The notes under the pieces are model-generated. The model searched no databases. It worked only from the letters and a program-made list of their open reading frames with translations, and was not told where the DNA came from. From contig CAJUGT010000030.1 in assembly GCA_910586435.1 (NCBI GenBank), positions 1 through 23,442 of the forward strand: a stretch of DNA of 23,442 bases. The letters run 5' to 3'. Within the stretch, counting starts at the first letter, position 1. The number at the start of each line of letters is the position of its first letter. Both the position numbers and the translations under genes were made by a program. The stretch comes from an uncultured Acetatifactor sp. (lineage in GTDB: Bacteria > Bacillota > Clostridia > Lachnospirales > Lachnospiraceae). Below are positions 6,964 through 14,982 of this stretch, piece by piece.

Positions 6964-8583
6964 ATGCAATATGAATTTCTAGGGCAGTTTCCGAAAAGGA
7001 TGAAGCATGTGGGGGCATATATGATACTTTTCGTGAACAGCAGCCAGAAGACCATCTGGAAACAATATGGATTCCAGAAGCTGGATGAGCAGATGAATGT
7101 AATATTTGCGGTGATGTTATATCTTATGGAACAATCTCTGAGGGAAGTAAACTGCACTGTGGATGACATAGGAGCATATTTGGATGGCTTGAATATGACC
7201 TGTTTCAAAAAGAATATGACTTATGAGGATTGTAAGATTCTGGGAGATTTTATTGTCAATGTGGTTCTTTCCAATGAGGGAAAGGCCATGTATTTTGACG
7301 GATTTGATTTTGAACAGAGAGTTTATGAAAATATAAATATAAACTATGTGGGGAATCGGATCGTCTATCTGGAATCAGAGGCCAGAAGGACTTCCTACTA
7401 CCTTACGGAGGACGGATATAATCTGTTATTATCCACATTGGAAATAGAAAGCAATATGAAGCTTACCATTCATGAGATGATTTTTCAAATGCATTTGGAA
7501 AAGCAGAGTTATGACAGGGCGGCGGATGATATTAAAAACATCTTTAATCTGCTGAAAATACAATTACAGAAGATAGAGGATGCCATGGTGAGAATACGGA
7601 GAAATGCTCTCGCCTATTCCGTAGCGGAATATGAGGAAGTGCTGGAAGAGAACCTGGATACAATCAGTGATACCAAAAGGAAGTTTTTGAGTTATCGGGA
7701 GTTGGTGAAGAACCGGGAAAAAGAGTTGGAAGATATGGGCCTGAATGTTCGTCGTCTGGATGCTAAGGAGGAGGAAAATCTAAGGAATCTTAATGTGATT
7801 GAAAGTTATTTAAACCGTACCATAGATGAGCATCAGAAAATTCTCAGCAGCCATTTTGACTTGAAAGTTTTATATACAAAAGAATTGGAGCAGCTTGCTC
7901 AGATGTCTTTTATCAAAAGATTCTCGCTGCGAAATGAATTATTTGAGAAGATATTGGATAAAGCGGGCGCGTTAGAACAAGTGGAGGAGTTTCTGAGACC
8001 TCTTTTCGTCAATGAGCCATATAAAATATATCATCTGAAAAAATCCCTGGAACTGCAAAGGCCCATCAGGAAAAAAGAGCGGGAGGAAACGGATGCGGTG
8101 ATGGAATTTGGCGATGAACAATGGATGAAGGAGGAAGAACAGAGACAGCGAGAGAAACTGGCCAGATATGAGGGGAGTCTGACGATGATATTGCGTAAAG
8201 CCATGGAGGCTCCAAAGGGAGAAATATCTCTGGAAGAGCTGAAAAATGGTATTGAGACAATGGACCAGGAGCGTTCGCTGCTGCTTCCAAGTGTGGAAAT
8301 ATTCAGGGAAATCATGGTAGAGCTGCTGCGGGAAAGGGAAATCCATATGGATGCGCTGCGGGAAGAGAGACGAAATTACATCAGTGAAATTTCAGGAGGA
8401 TTCCAGCTCAACGAGATGCTTTTAAACTTAGAGGATGCCTGGGGGGAGCGGATACAAATGATAGAAGCCTATCGGATAGAGGACGGAAAAGTGATACTGT
8501 TCGACAATGTGCCCGATGGGACAGGCAGGAGAAAAACCATACGATGCTCCAATGTGCTGATAAGAGTCAGGAGAGAAAAATAA
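6964..8583 (+). CDS. jetA: Wadjet subunit JetA (MukF-like kleisin)
   Basis: The protein has 539 residues. JetA is the kleisin that links the two JetC heads and binds JetB, like MukF in MukBEF. Residues about 1-190 look like winged-helix/helical domains (MQYEFLGQFPKRM at the start), about 200-400 are long helices and coiled coil, and the C-terminus (KVILFDNVPDGTGRR) is a small beta-rich domain expected to contact a JetC head. ATG 6964 was chosen because GGAGG (6954-6958) precedes it by 5 bases; ATG 6952 and the long upstream in-frame extension overlap jetD and have no ribosome site. Tandem structured repeats lie between its stop and jetB. Confidence 0.88.
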   Translation: MQYEFLGQFPKRMKHVGAYMILFVNSSQKTIWKQYGFQKLDEQMNVIFAVMLYLMEQSLREVNCTVDDIGAYLDGLNMTCFKKNMTYEDCKILGDFIVNVVLSNEGKAMYFDGFDFEQRVYENININYVGNRIVYLESEARRTSYYLTEDGYNLLLSTLEIESNMKLTIHEMIFQMHLEKQSYDRAADDIKNIFNLLKIQLQKIEDAMVRIRRNALAYSVAEYEEVLEENLDTISDTKRKFLSYRELVKNREKELEDMGLNVRRLDAKEEENLRNLNVIESYLNRTIDEHQKILSSHFDLKVLYTKELEQLAQMSFIKRFSLRNELFEKILDKAGALEQVEEFLRPLFVNEPYKIYHLKKSLELQRPIRKKEREETDAVMEFGDEQWMKEEEQRQREKLARYEGSLTMILRKAMEAPKGEISLEELKNGIETMDQERSLLLPSVEIFREIMVELLREREIHMDALREERRNYISEISGGFQLNEMLLNLEDAWGERIQMIEAYRIEDGKVILFDNVPDGTGRRKTIRCSNVLIRVRREK

Positions 8584-8780
8584 TTCCGAAACGGAGGTGC
8601 CCGGAATGGTTTGCAGACGAGGAAGCGTCTGAAAGCCATTCCCGGATAGGGGCACCGCAGAGCAGGAATGGAACTGGAAAAAAATTCCGAAACGGAGGTG
8701 CCCGGAATGGTTTGCAGACGAGGAAGCGTCTGAAAGCCATTCCCGGATAGGGGCACCGCAGAGTAGGAATGGAACTGGAA
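8582..8780 (+). repeat. Structured leader repeats, copies D and E (tandem, upstream of jetB)
   Basis: Two tandem units of about 99 bp with a 101-bp period (8582-8680 and 8683-8780) differ by a single base in the tail (GAGCAGG versus GAGTAGG). Each folds as an outer stem ATTCC / GGAAT, a middle stem GGTGCCC (8596-8602) / GGGCACC (8650-8656), then GGAATGG / CCATTCC and an apical CAGACG / CGTCTG. The outer stem differs from the CAGTCTC / GAGACTG of copies B, C and F, but pairing is kept. Unit D begins right at the jetA stop codon, and unit E ends in GAACTGGAATAGGAGG, where the jetB Shine-Dalgarno lies. They fill the entire jetA-jetB gap. Confidence 0.88.
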
Positions 8781-8791
8781 TAGGAGGCCAA

Positions 8792-9520
8792 ATGGCATAC
8801 GAAATAGAAGATATTCGGACAGGTCAGGAAATTTTTTATTATCTTTTGGAACATCATGAACTCAGTGAGGAGGTTCAGGAACAGCTTTTTCGGGGATATG
8901 CGGAGAATGAGAGAATTCAGAATCTGGTAAAATCCCAGGGAGACGCGGCTCTGTGTGACATTGAGCGATATGGTGATGTGATTTATCTGATTCCCAGAGA
9001 GGACAACACGTTTCTGGGATATTCCAAAGGGCAGCTGAAGCAGGCTTTGTGTAAATCCAACGGAACAGACAAGGATTATTATCTTTCTCAGTTTGTCATA
9101 TTGATATTGCTTGTAGAGTTCTATGACGGACAGGGCGCAACCAGCAAGACAAGAGATTATATGCGGGTGGGAGAATTGCAGAACAGCATATCTGCGCAAC
9201 TGAAAGAAGGAGTCCGGAGGATGGGGGAAGAGGAGGAAGAAAAGGAGGGCATTGCGTTTTCTAATATGGCGGAGGCATATGAAGCGCTGCGTTCGGATGA
9301 GAAAGGCTCCAGGGCAAGAACCACCAAGGAAGGATTTCTCTATAATATTTTGATTTTTTTGCAGAAGCAGGGCCTGATAGAATATGTGGAAGAGGATGAG
9401 ATGATAAAAACTACCAAAAAGCTGGATCAATTTATGGACTGGAATCTTTTAAACCAGAACCATTTTCAGCGAGTGAAGAGTGTATTGGAAAAGTGTAAAG
9501 CAGGTATTGGGATAGTCTAG
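8792..9520 (+). CDS. jetB: Wadjet subunit JetB (MukE-like)
   Basis: The protein has 242 residues. JetB is the winged-helix accessory subunit that binds the JetA kleisin, comparable to MukE in MukBEF. The sequence is mixed alpha/beta with an N-terminal helical part (EIFYYLLEHHELSEEVQEQL), a core (YLIPREDNTFLGYSKGQL) and a C-terminal winged-helix-like segment (FLYNILIFLQKQGLIEYVEEDEMIKTTKKLD). A Glu-rich insertion (EEEEEKEG) lies near residue 150. The assignment rests on its position between jetA and jetC as well as size and fold pattern, since JetB proteins diverge strongly. AGGAGG (8782-8787) supports ATG 8792. Its last codons (ATA GTC TAG) coincide with the prefix of repeat copy C. Confidence 0.82.
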   Translation: MAYEIEDIRTGQEIFYYLLEHHELSEEVQEQLFRGYAENERIQNLVKSQGDAALCDIERYGDVIYLIPREDNTFLGYSKGQLKQALCKSNGTDKDYYLSQFVILILLVEFYDGQGATSKTRDYMRVGELQNSISAQLKEGVRRMGEEEEEKEGIAFSNMAEAYEALRSDEKGSRARTTKEGFLYNILIFLQKQGLIEYVEEDEMIKTTKKLDQFMDWNLLNQNHFQRVKSVLEKCKAGIGIV

Positions 9521-9635
9521 CTAAGAAATGTCAAGAGGAAAATGTCAAGAGGATATTTAAAACAGTCTCGGAGCGGAGGGGCACCGAAGCGCAGAGACCG
9601 GAACAAGTTCCCGCAAGCGGGAACTGGAATAGGAG
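9514..9635 (+). repeat. Structured leader repeat, copy C (upstream of jetC, apical arm absent)
   Basis: The prefix AGTCTAGCTAAGAA matches copy B and starts inside the jetB stop region. The outer stem is CAGTCTC (9563-9569) with GAGACCG (9594-9600); between them only GGGGCACC and the conserved GAAGCGCA loop remain, so the roughly 70-base apical arm seen in copies B and F is missing. The trailing hairpin GTTCCCGC / GCGGGAAC is kept, while the second one (ATCGCCAT) is gone. The copy ends in GGAATAGGAG, the ribosome site of jetC. It fills the jetB-jetC gap. Confidence 0.83.
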
Positions 9636-9640
9636 AATAA
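9542..9640 (+). CDS. Possible leader peptide within repeat copy C (32 aa)
   Basis: The frame ATG 9542 to TAA 9638-9640 encodes 32 residues beginning MSRGYLKQSRSGGAPKRRDR and ends one base before the TTG start of jetC. Copy F encodes a related start (MSGNLKQSRNEGARKE), and copy B reads LRGNLKQSRNGGA in the same frame. A purine-rich AAGAGGA lies just upstream, closer than ideal. The shared frame may simply follow from shared RNA sequence. If translated, its stop could couple translation to jetC. Low confidence as a real gene. Confidence 0.25.
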   Translation: MSRGYLKQSRSGGAPKRRDRNKFPQAGTGIGE

Positions 9641-9641
9641 A

Positions 9642-12600
9642 TTGAGTAAAATTAACGCAGTGCGTTTTATTAATCTAAATTATAATAACAATACCATTCG
9701 TGTCAGTGATGAGACATTTCAGCTTGGCGGGGAAAGCACTCTGCTTTCGCTCAGAAATGGCGGAGGAAAGTCTGTTCTGGTGCAGATGCTGATGGCTCCG
9801 TTTGTACATAAACGCTATCAGAATGCCAAAGACCGCCCCTTTTCCAGCTATTTTACCACCAATAAACCTACCTTTATATTGGTGGAATGGAAACTGGATC
9901 AGGGGGCGGGCTATGTATTGACAGGAATGATGGTTCGGAGAAGCCAGGAAATATCTGAAGAACGTCAGGACGAATTGGAGATGATTCAATTTATTGCGGA
10001 ATACAAGGAGCGTTGTATTCAGGACATTTATCATTTTCCGGTGGTGGAGAAGACGAAAAAAGACATTACATTAAAAGGATATGGGGCTTGCAGACAACTT
10101 TTTGATACCTGGAAACGGGAAAGAACCATCCCTTTTTATTATTATGACATGAATAACCCGGCGCAGTCAAAACAGTATTTTGACAGGCTCACAGAGTACC
10201 GGATTTATTATAAGGAATGGGAAAGCATTATTAAGAAAATAAATTTAAAGGAGTCCGGGTTGTCGGATTTATTCGCGGATTGCAGGGATGAAAAGGGACT
10301 GGTGGAGAAATGGTTTCTGGAAGCAGTGGAAAACAAGCTGAATCAGGATAAAAACCGGATGAAGGAATTTCAGAGCATTATGGAAAAGTATACCGGTCAA
10401 TATAGGGATAATCAATCCAAAATAAAGCGCAGAGAATCCATTCAGGCTTTTGACAGAGAAGCGGAGAAAGTCTGGGAGGCAGCTTTGCGCTATCGTGATA
10501 TGCGGGAGAAACTGGAAGGGCAGAAGGCCGCAATCGTTGATTTTATTTGTCAGCTTCATGGACTGGAGAGATGGGAAAGGGAGAAAGCGGCTGAAATTCG
10601 TATCAGGATAGAGGAGTTTGCCGGAGAACTTCTGCGTCTGGAATATGAGAAGTTATCCAGGGAGTATTATGATATTCTGCATAAAGAACAGCTTGTGGTG
10701 GGCAATCTGGAAATGCTGCGCATGGAAGAGGAGGATTTGGAACAGGGAAGGGAGAGGATGATTCGTAAGCTTCATTTGATGGCCTGCGCAAAACAGCAGG
10801 AGGAGACTGAAGAGCTGGGACAGGAAAGAGACGCTTCCTTTCAGCGTTTGTTGTTGTGCAAAGAAAAGCGGGAAAATCTTGCGCCGGAGAGAAATCGTTT
10901 GGGAGTAGGACTTGAAAAATATTATGATGTGCTGCGAAGACGAAAAGGACAGGAAATCAGGCAGTGTGGCGACATTCTCCTGGAGATGGAGAAGAAGAAA
11001 GAAGAAGGGAAGGAAAAGCAGCAAAAATTGCGTGGAACCGAAAGGGAACTCACTGGCCAGGCCGGCGCCCTGAAGGCCAATATCAGTACATTTGACCGGA
11101 CGGAAGACGGGTTTAATGGGGATTATCAAACGCAATGGCGCCGCAACTTGCTGGGGGAATATGAAGCGGGGGCGCTTCAGATAGCACAGGCGGAATATGA
11201 GAAGGAATTGAACGGCAGTGAGCGTGCCAGAACCGAGCTGATAAAAGAAATGGAACAATACAGGCAGCAGGTGAAAAGTATGCGTCGTCAGTTAGAAGAC
11301 AAGAGGGTAGGGATAAGCGCATTGGAGTCTGCGGGGAAGGAAGCGGGAAGTATTCTGGAGCGTTTGGATCAGGAGCTGAAAGAGAGAAGCGCCATTTTAC
11401 GTATTCTTGGTATGGGGCAGGAAGAAATCTATAATACGGAGAAAATGCTGGCGGTGGTGGAACGGAAGCTGAGAGACGCCGACCTGGTACGTCAGAATCT
11501 GGAGAAAGAAGTGAATGGGCTGGAAAAAGAATATAAAAAAATGGCACAGGGACAGATATTGGAGCTGACGGATGAATTTAAAGGAATGCTGGAAGAAGCC
11601 GGGATTCATTATGTTTATGGTATGGAATGGCTGAAGAAAAATAAATTCTCGGAAGAACAGAATCGGAAACTGGTGGCCAGGAAGCCGTTTCTGCCCTATG
11701 CTCTGATTATATCAGAACAGGAATTCAAGCGGTTGTCAGGGGCTGAGGAGCGAGTGTACACTTCTTCACCCGTGCCGATTTTACTTAGGGAAGAACTGGA
11801 ACATAATCAGAGAGACAGGGGAGGAGCAGTGCATTCCTATGAAGGATTGCATTTCTATCTATGGTTTAATGATAATCTTTTGGATGAAGAGAAGCTAAAG
11901 CAGCTGCTTTCGGAACAGGAAGCCAAAATTCGGAAGCTCTGCAAAACCATAGACGCAAAGAAGACGGAGTATGCGGAATATATCGCAAGACAGGAAAAAC
12001 TGAAGGGCCAGAAGGTATCCGAGAGTACTTATCACAAGGCAGTGGAGGACGTGAATCGGATTAAGAAGGAATTGTCCGCGCTGGAGCAGGATCTGGTGGA
12101 ACAAAGAAAATCTTTGGAAGCGCTGGAGGAGAAGCAAATCCGGATAGAACGGCAGATTGGGGAGCTGGCTCAGGAGATTCAGCTCCGGAGCAGGAAACTT
12201 GCCGATTTTGCCAGGCTTGTCAGGGAGTATGGGGAATACAGGGAGAATTGTCGTCTGTTAGAGAAGAATCAGAAGGAATATGAGCGTATACTTCTTCTTC
12301 AAAAGCTGGAAGAGGATAAAATAAACCGACTGGAACAGGAGCTGGTTACAGAACGGAACCGGCTGTCAGCGCTGGAACGGGAAGAAAAGGAGTGTGCGGA
12401 AAAACAGGCCCGTTACCAACCATATGCCTTGATGGCGGAGAGAGCTGACAGCCGGAAGGAAGCCCTTTTGGCGGCGGAGCAGGACAGTGACCGGGAGGAA
12501 GTCCTTTTGGCGGCGGAGCAGGACAGCGGCCGGGAGGAAGCCGTGATGACAGCACAGGAGGCCAGAGAAGCGGAAAGCCGCTATGAGGCCATCACCGGCG

Positions 12601-14168
12601 GAATCAGTTTGGAACAGAGGGAGTTGGAAGAGCAGGCCGAGAAAGCGGAAAAAAGATATGGACGTGCTGTGGAGGCACTTTGTGAACTGGCGAAAAAGTA
12701 CGGAGTGGAGGAGAAGGAATGGAGCGGACTCACCTATCATAGGAAGGAAGAGAACCATCAGGAAATATTGCTGGAAGGCCAGGAGAAGAAAATACGCAGG
12801 AAGAGAGAAGAAATACAGAGAGAAGAAATACAATGCGCCCTTTTAGGGCAGGAAAAGAACGGAAAACTAAAGCAGATGAGGGAACGCTGCCATAAAGAGG
12901 AACCTGTGGCCAGGGAAGAGATACAGACCATTCATTTCCAGGACGCAATGATGAAACTGGAATATGAACAAAAGGAGGCGGAAGGAGAGGAAAAAGAAAT
13001 TCTGAAAAAGCTTCAGGCGTATGAAAGCAATCTGACAGCTCTGGCGGAATATGAGGCTCAGTTTGCGGAGGAAGGGTATTCTATGGAAGGGAGTATTTCC
13101 GCAGAAGAAGATTTGTCCCTGCGGGCGCTTACCGGCCCGGAACTGACAAGACAGAAGGGAATTCTTCTTCGGGACTATCTTTCCTATAAGGACAGGCACA
13201 GGGAAACAAGATCCAATCTGGAAAAGGTCATTAACAAAATGCTGAGGATGGAAATATTTGCGGAAGACTTTTATCAGAAACCTTTGGAGGCTTTGCTGCA
13301 GCTTACCGGAGAAGCGGGACAGGTCATCCGTCAGCTGGAGACCACAACAGCTTCCTATCACAGTCTGATGGAAAAATTGCAGGTGGACATAGCGCTTGTG
13401 GAAAAGGAGAAGACGAAAATTGTAGAGCTTGTGGGGGATTATCTGAAAGATGTGCATGATAATCTGAATAAGATAGATCGCAATTCTACTATTATGGTAA
13501 GGGAGCGTCCGGTGAAGATGCTGAAGATGGAACTGCCGGACTGGTCTGAGAATGAAAATCTGTATGAATTGCGGCTTCAGGACTACATTGATGATGTGAC
13601 TGTAAAAGGAATTGCTTTGCTGGAAGAGAATCAGAATATACAGGAGTTCCTTGGCACAAGGATTACTACCAGGGGATTGTATGACGCAGTGGAGGGAATA
13701 GGAAATATACAAATTCGGCTCTACAAAATTGAGGCACAGAGGGAATACCCTATCTCATGGACGGATGTGGCTAAGAATTCAGGAGGAGAGGGATTTTTAT
13801 CAGCGTTTGTCATTCTTTCCTCTCTGCTTTGCTATTTGAGAAAAGACGATTCAGATATATTTGCGGATCGCAATGAAGGAAAAGTGCTCCTGATGGACAA
13901 TCCTTTTGCTCAGACAAATGCGTCTCATTTGTTAAAGCCACTGATGGATATGGCCCGAAAGTCCAATACGCAGCTTATCTGTCTGTCGGGACTTGGCGGG
14001 GAATCCATCTACAATTGTTTTGACAATATTTATGTTTTGACATTGATAGCAGCCAATCTGAAGAATGATATGCAATATCTGAAATCAGAGCGTATGCGGG
14101 GAACCGAAGAAGAGACAATGCTTGTGTCACGGATAGAAGTGATGGAACAACAGGAGCTGGAATTCTAA
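9642..14168 (+). CDS. jetC: Wadjet SMC ATPase JetC (MukB-like)
   Basis: This 1508-residue SMC-type motor forms the loop-extruding JetABC complex on DNA. The N-terminal head has Walker A as LRNGGGKSVLVQ (Gly40-Ser44). Long coiled coil covers about 250-635 and 750-1240, around a hinge-like globular part at about 640-730 (YALIISEQEFKRLSG). The C-terminal head has the signature SGGEGF (1380-1385), Walker B KVLLMDNPFA (Asp1419, Asn1420) and the switch LICLSGLGG. Asn follows the Walker B Asp where classic SMC proteins have Glu. The start is TTG 9642, supported by AGGAG at 9631-9635; no ATG gives the conserved KINAVRFINLNY opening. A 39-bp tandem repeat lies at residues 938-976. The gene ends just before a strong hairpin. 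Confidence 0.93.
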   Translation: MSKINAVRFINLNYNNNTIRVSDETFQLGGESTLLSLRNGGGKSVLVQMLMAPFVHKRYQNAKDRPFSSYFTTNKPTFILVEWKLDQGAGYVLTGMMVRRSQEISEERQDELEMIQFIAEYKERCIQDIYHFPVVEKTKKDITLKGYGACRQLFDTWKRERTIPFYYYDMNNPAQSKQYFDRLTEYRIYYKEWESIIKKINLKESGLSDLFADCRDEKGLVEKWFLEAVENKLNQDKNRMKEFQSIMEKYTGQYRDNQSKIKRRESIQAFDREAEKVWEAALRYRDMREKLEGQKAAIVDFICQLHGLERWEREKAAEIRIRIEEFAGELLRLEYEKLSREYYDILHKEQLVVGNLEMLRMEEEDLEQGRERMIRKLHLMACAKQQEETEELGQERDASFQRLLLCKEKRENLAPERNRLGVGLEKYYDVLRRRKGQEIRQCGDILLEMEKKKEEGKEKQQKLRGTERELTGQAGALKANISTFDRTEDGFNGDYQTQWRRNLLGEYEAGALQIAQAEYEKELNGSERARTELIKEMEQYRQQVKSMRRQLEDKRVGISALESAGKEAGSILERLDQELKERSAILRILGMGQEEIYNTEKMLAVVERKLRDADLVRQNLEKEVNGLEKEYKKMAQGQILELTDEFKGMLEEAGIHYVYGMEWLKKNKFSEEQNRKLVARKPFLPYALIISEQEFKRLSGAEERVYTSSPVPILLREELEHNQRDRGGAVHSYEGLHFYLWFNDNLLDEEKLKQLLSEQEAKIRKLCKTIDAKKTEYAEYIARQEKLKGQKVSESTYHKAVEDVNRIKKELSALEQDLVEQRKSLEALEEKQIRIERQIGELAQEIQLRSRKLADFARLVREYGEYRENCRLLEKNQKEYERILLLQKLEEDKINRLEQELVTERNRLSALEREEKECAEKQARYQPYALMAERADSRKEALLAAEQDSDREEVLLAAEQDSGREEAVMTAQEAREAESRYEAITGGISLEQRELEEQAEKAEKRYGRAVEALCELAKKYGVEEKEWSGLTYHRKEENHQEILLEGQEKKIRRKREEIQREEIQCALLGQEKNGKLKQMRERCHKEEPVAREEIQTIHFQDAMMKLEYEQKEAEGEEKEILKKLQAYESNLTALAEYEAQFAEEGYSMEGSISAEEDLSLRALTGPELTRQKGILLRDYLSYKDRHRETRSNLEKVINKMLRMEIFAEDFYQKPLEALLQLTGEAGQVIRQLETTTASYHSLMEKLQVDIALVEKEKTKIVELVGDYLKDVHDNLNKIDRNSTIMVRERPVKMLKMELPDWSENENLYELRLQDYIDDVTVKGIALLEENQNIQEFLGTRITTRGLYDAVEGIGNIQIRLYKIEAQREYPISWTDVAKNSGGEGFLSAFVILSSLLCYLRKDDSDIFADRNEGKVLLMDNPFAQTNASHLLKPLMDMARKSNTQLICLSGLGGESIYNCFDNIYVLTLIAANLKNDMQYLKSERMRGTEEETMLVSRIEVMEQQELEF
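12453..12569 (+). repeat. 39-bp in-frame tandem repeat inside jetC
   Basis: Two nearly identical 39-bp units (12453-12491, 12492-12530) and a degenerate third (12531-12569) encode RKEALLAAEQDSD, REEVLLAAEQDSG and REEAVMTAQEARE. They lie in the C-terminal coiled-coil arm. The 13-residue period does not fit whole heptads, so copy-number change would shift the coil register; it looks like recent replication slippage. Confidence 0.9.
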
Positions 14169-14174
14169 GAGAAA

Positions 14175-14206
14175 GCGGCAGTTCAGGCAAATGCCTGAAC
14201 TGCCGC
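14175..14206. terminator. Shared hairpin between convergent jetC and hemerythrin genes
   Basis: This perfect 15-bp stem GCGGCAGTTCAGGCA / TGCCTGAACTGCCGC has a two-base gap at its centre. The minus-strand side is followed by TTTCTCTT, and the plus side has no T run, so it is a better terminator for the leftward hemerythrin gene. It lies 6 bases after the jetC stop and 10 before the hemerythrin stop, and may serve both. Confidence 0.7.
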
Positions 14207-14215
14207 AATGGGATC

Positions 14216-14626
14216 TCAGGAGGGATGATGTTCGGTGTACCGCATATCCACTTTCATAATATGGTTAATCAGCCAGTTGACAAGAAAATCCAGAAGATTT
14301 TGTACAGCTTCATTTTGTTCATCGAAATCTTCTTCTAAAGCATCCATGTCAAATTCCAACAGGCGTTGTTCAAACTGACGGTGCTGTGCCATATGCGCGG
14401 AAAGACTGGGGTATTGGATTTGTTCCATATAAGCTTCTTCATGGGAAAAATGAGTCCGGGTGTAATTAATCAGTTCAGAAATCAAATCTGTCAGACTGTC
14501 CGTTTTGTCCATTAAGATGTCATTATTCAATAAGTCATGTGTCTGCTGGGCCAACTCGAACAACCTTGCATGCTCCTTGTCAATGGATAAAATCCCCGTA
14601 TAATATTCCGGTTTCATCTTATACAT
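14216..14626 (-). CDS. Bacteriohemerythrin
   Basis: This 136-residue single-domain protein carries a non-haem di-iron O2-binding site. All seven iron ligands of the family are present: His19, His59 and Glu63 (HFSHEE), His78 and His82 (HMAQH), His122 and Asp127 (HIMKVD). In anaerobes such proteins are thought to bind or sense oxygen. The leftward start is supported by GAGGAG about 8 bases upstream. It has its own promoter (14669-14696) and ends in the hairpin shared with jetC, so it is monocistronic. It has no evident link to the defence genes. Confidence 0.93.
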   Translation of the reverse strand: MYKMKPEYYTGILSIDKEHARLFELAQQTHDLLNNDILMDKTDSLTDLISELINYTRTHFSHEEAYMEQIQYPSLSAHMAQHRQFEQRLLEFDMDALEEDFDEQNEAVQNLLDFLVNWLINHIMKVDMRYTEHHPS

Positions 14627-14668
14627 GATAAATTCTCCTCTCGAACTATGTAAATATTGGATATCTAT

Positions 14669-14696
14669 ATTCTACACCTTTTTTTATAATAATCAA
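14669..14696 (-). promoter_or_regulatory. Promoter of the hemerythrin gene
   Basis: On the minus strand, -35 TTGATT (14696-14691) and -10 TAGAAT (14674-14669) are separated by 16 bp. The transcript would begin near 14662, about 36 bases upstream of the start codon. Confidence 0.62.
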
Positions 14697-14982
14697 GAGG
14701 AACAGGGGAGAGATTTCATAAAAAAGGGGCGGGTTGCTGGTGGTAGATGGAAGATTAAAGTATAATTATCATTGGCAAAAATAAAGAGAAGAAGGCGAAA
14801 ACCTCTTCCCAATCATACAGATTTCGCTTATGACTAAGTTCGCGAATAAACAAGATAAGGAGCCTGTATGATGAAATCAACAGGGCGGGGCGAGTGGACA
14901 TGGATTGCAAAAGATGTTATGATGGAACAGGAAGTGTTATAAAGTCTGGCAGCCATAAATAAATGATATAGGGAGGATACAT
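14697..14982. other. Intergenic stretch between hemerythrin and nucleotidyltransferase genes
   Basis: This 286-bp region carries no convincing gene. It holds the promoter at 14895-14923 and a spaced inverted repeat, ATCATACAG (14812-14820) and CTGTATGAT (14864-14872). Inside that lie GCTTATGACTAAG with a small CTTA/TAAG hairpin, plus a GCGAAA...TTTCGC pairing (14795-14827). No T run follows the repeat, so it does not look like a standard terminator. Its role is unknown. Confidence 0.5.
14895..14923 (+). promoter_or_regulatory. Promoter of the ANT(6)-like gene
   Basis: TGGACA (14895-14900) and TATGAT (14918-14923), each one base from consensus, are spaced by 17 bp. The transcript would start near 14930, about 53 bases before the start codon. 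Confidence 0.72.

Noticed and set aside
8544..8750. 68-residue frame covering the tandem repeats D and E
   Set aside because: It starts within the jetA 3' end, and its sequence is just the repeat read twice, with a stop inside unit E.
12867..13712. 281-residue minus-strand frame opposite jetC
   Set aside because: Antisense to a coiled-coil region with biased codon use, which commonly leaves long false open frames.
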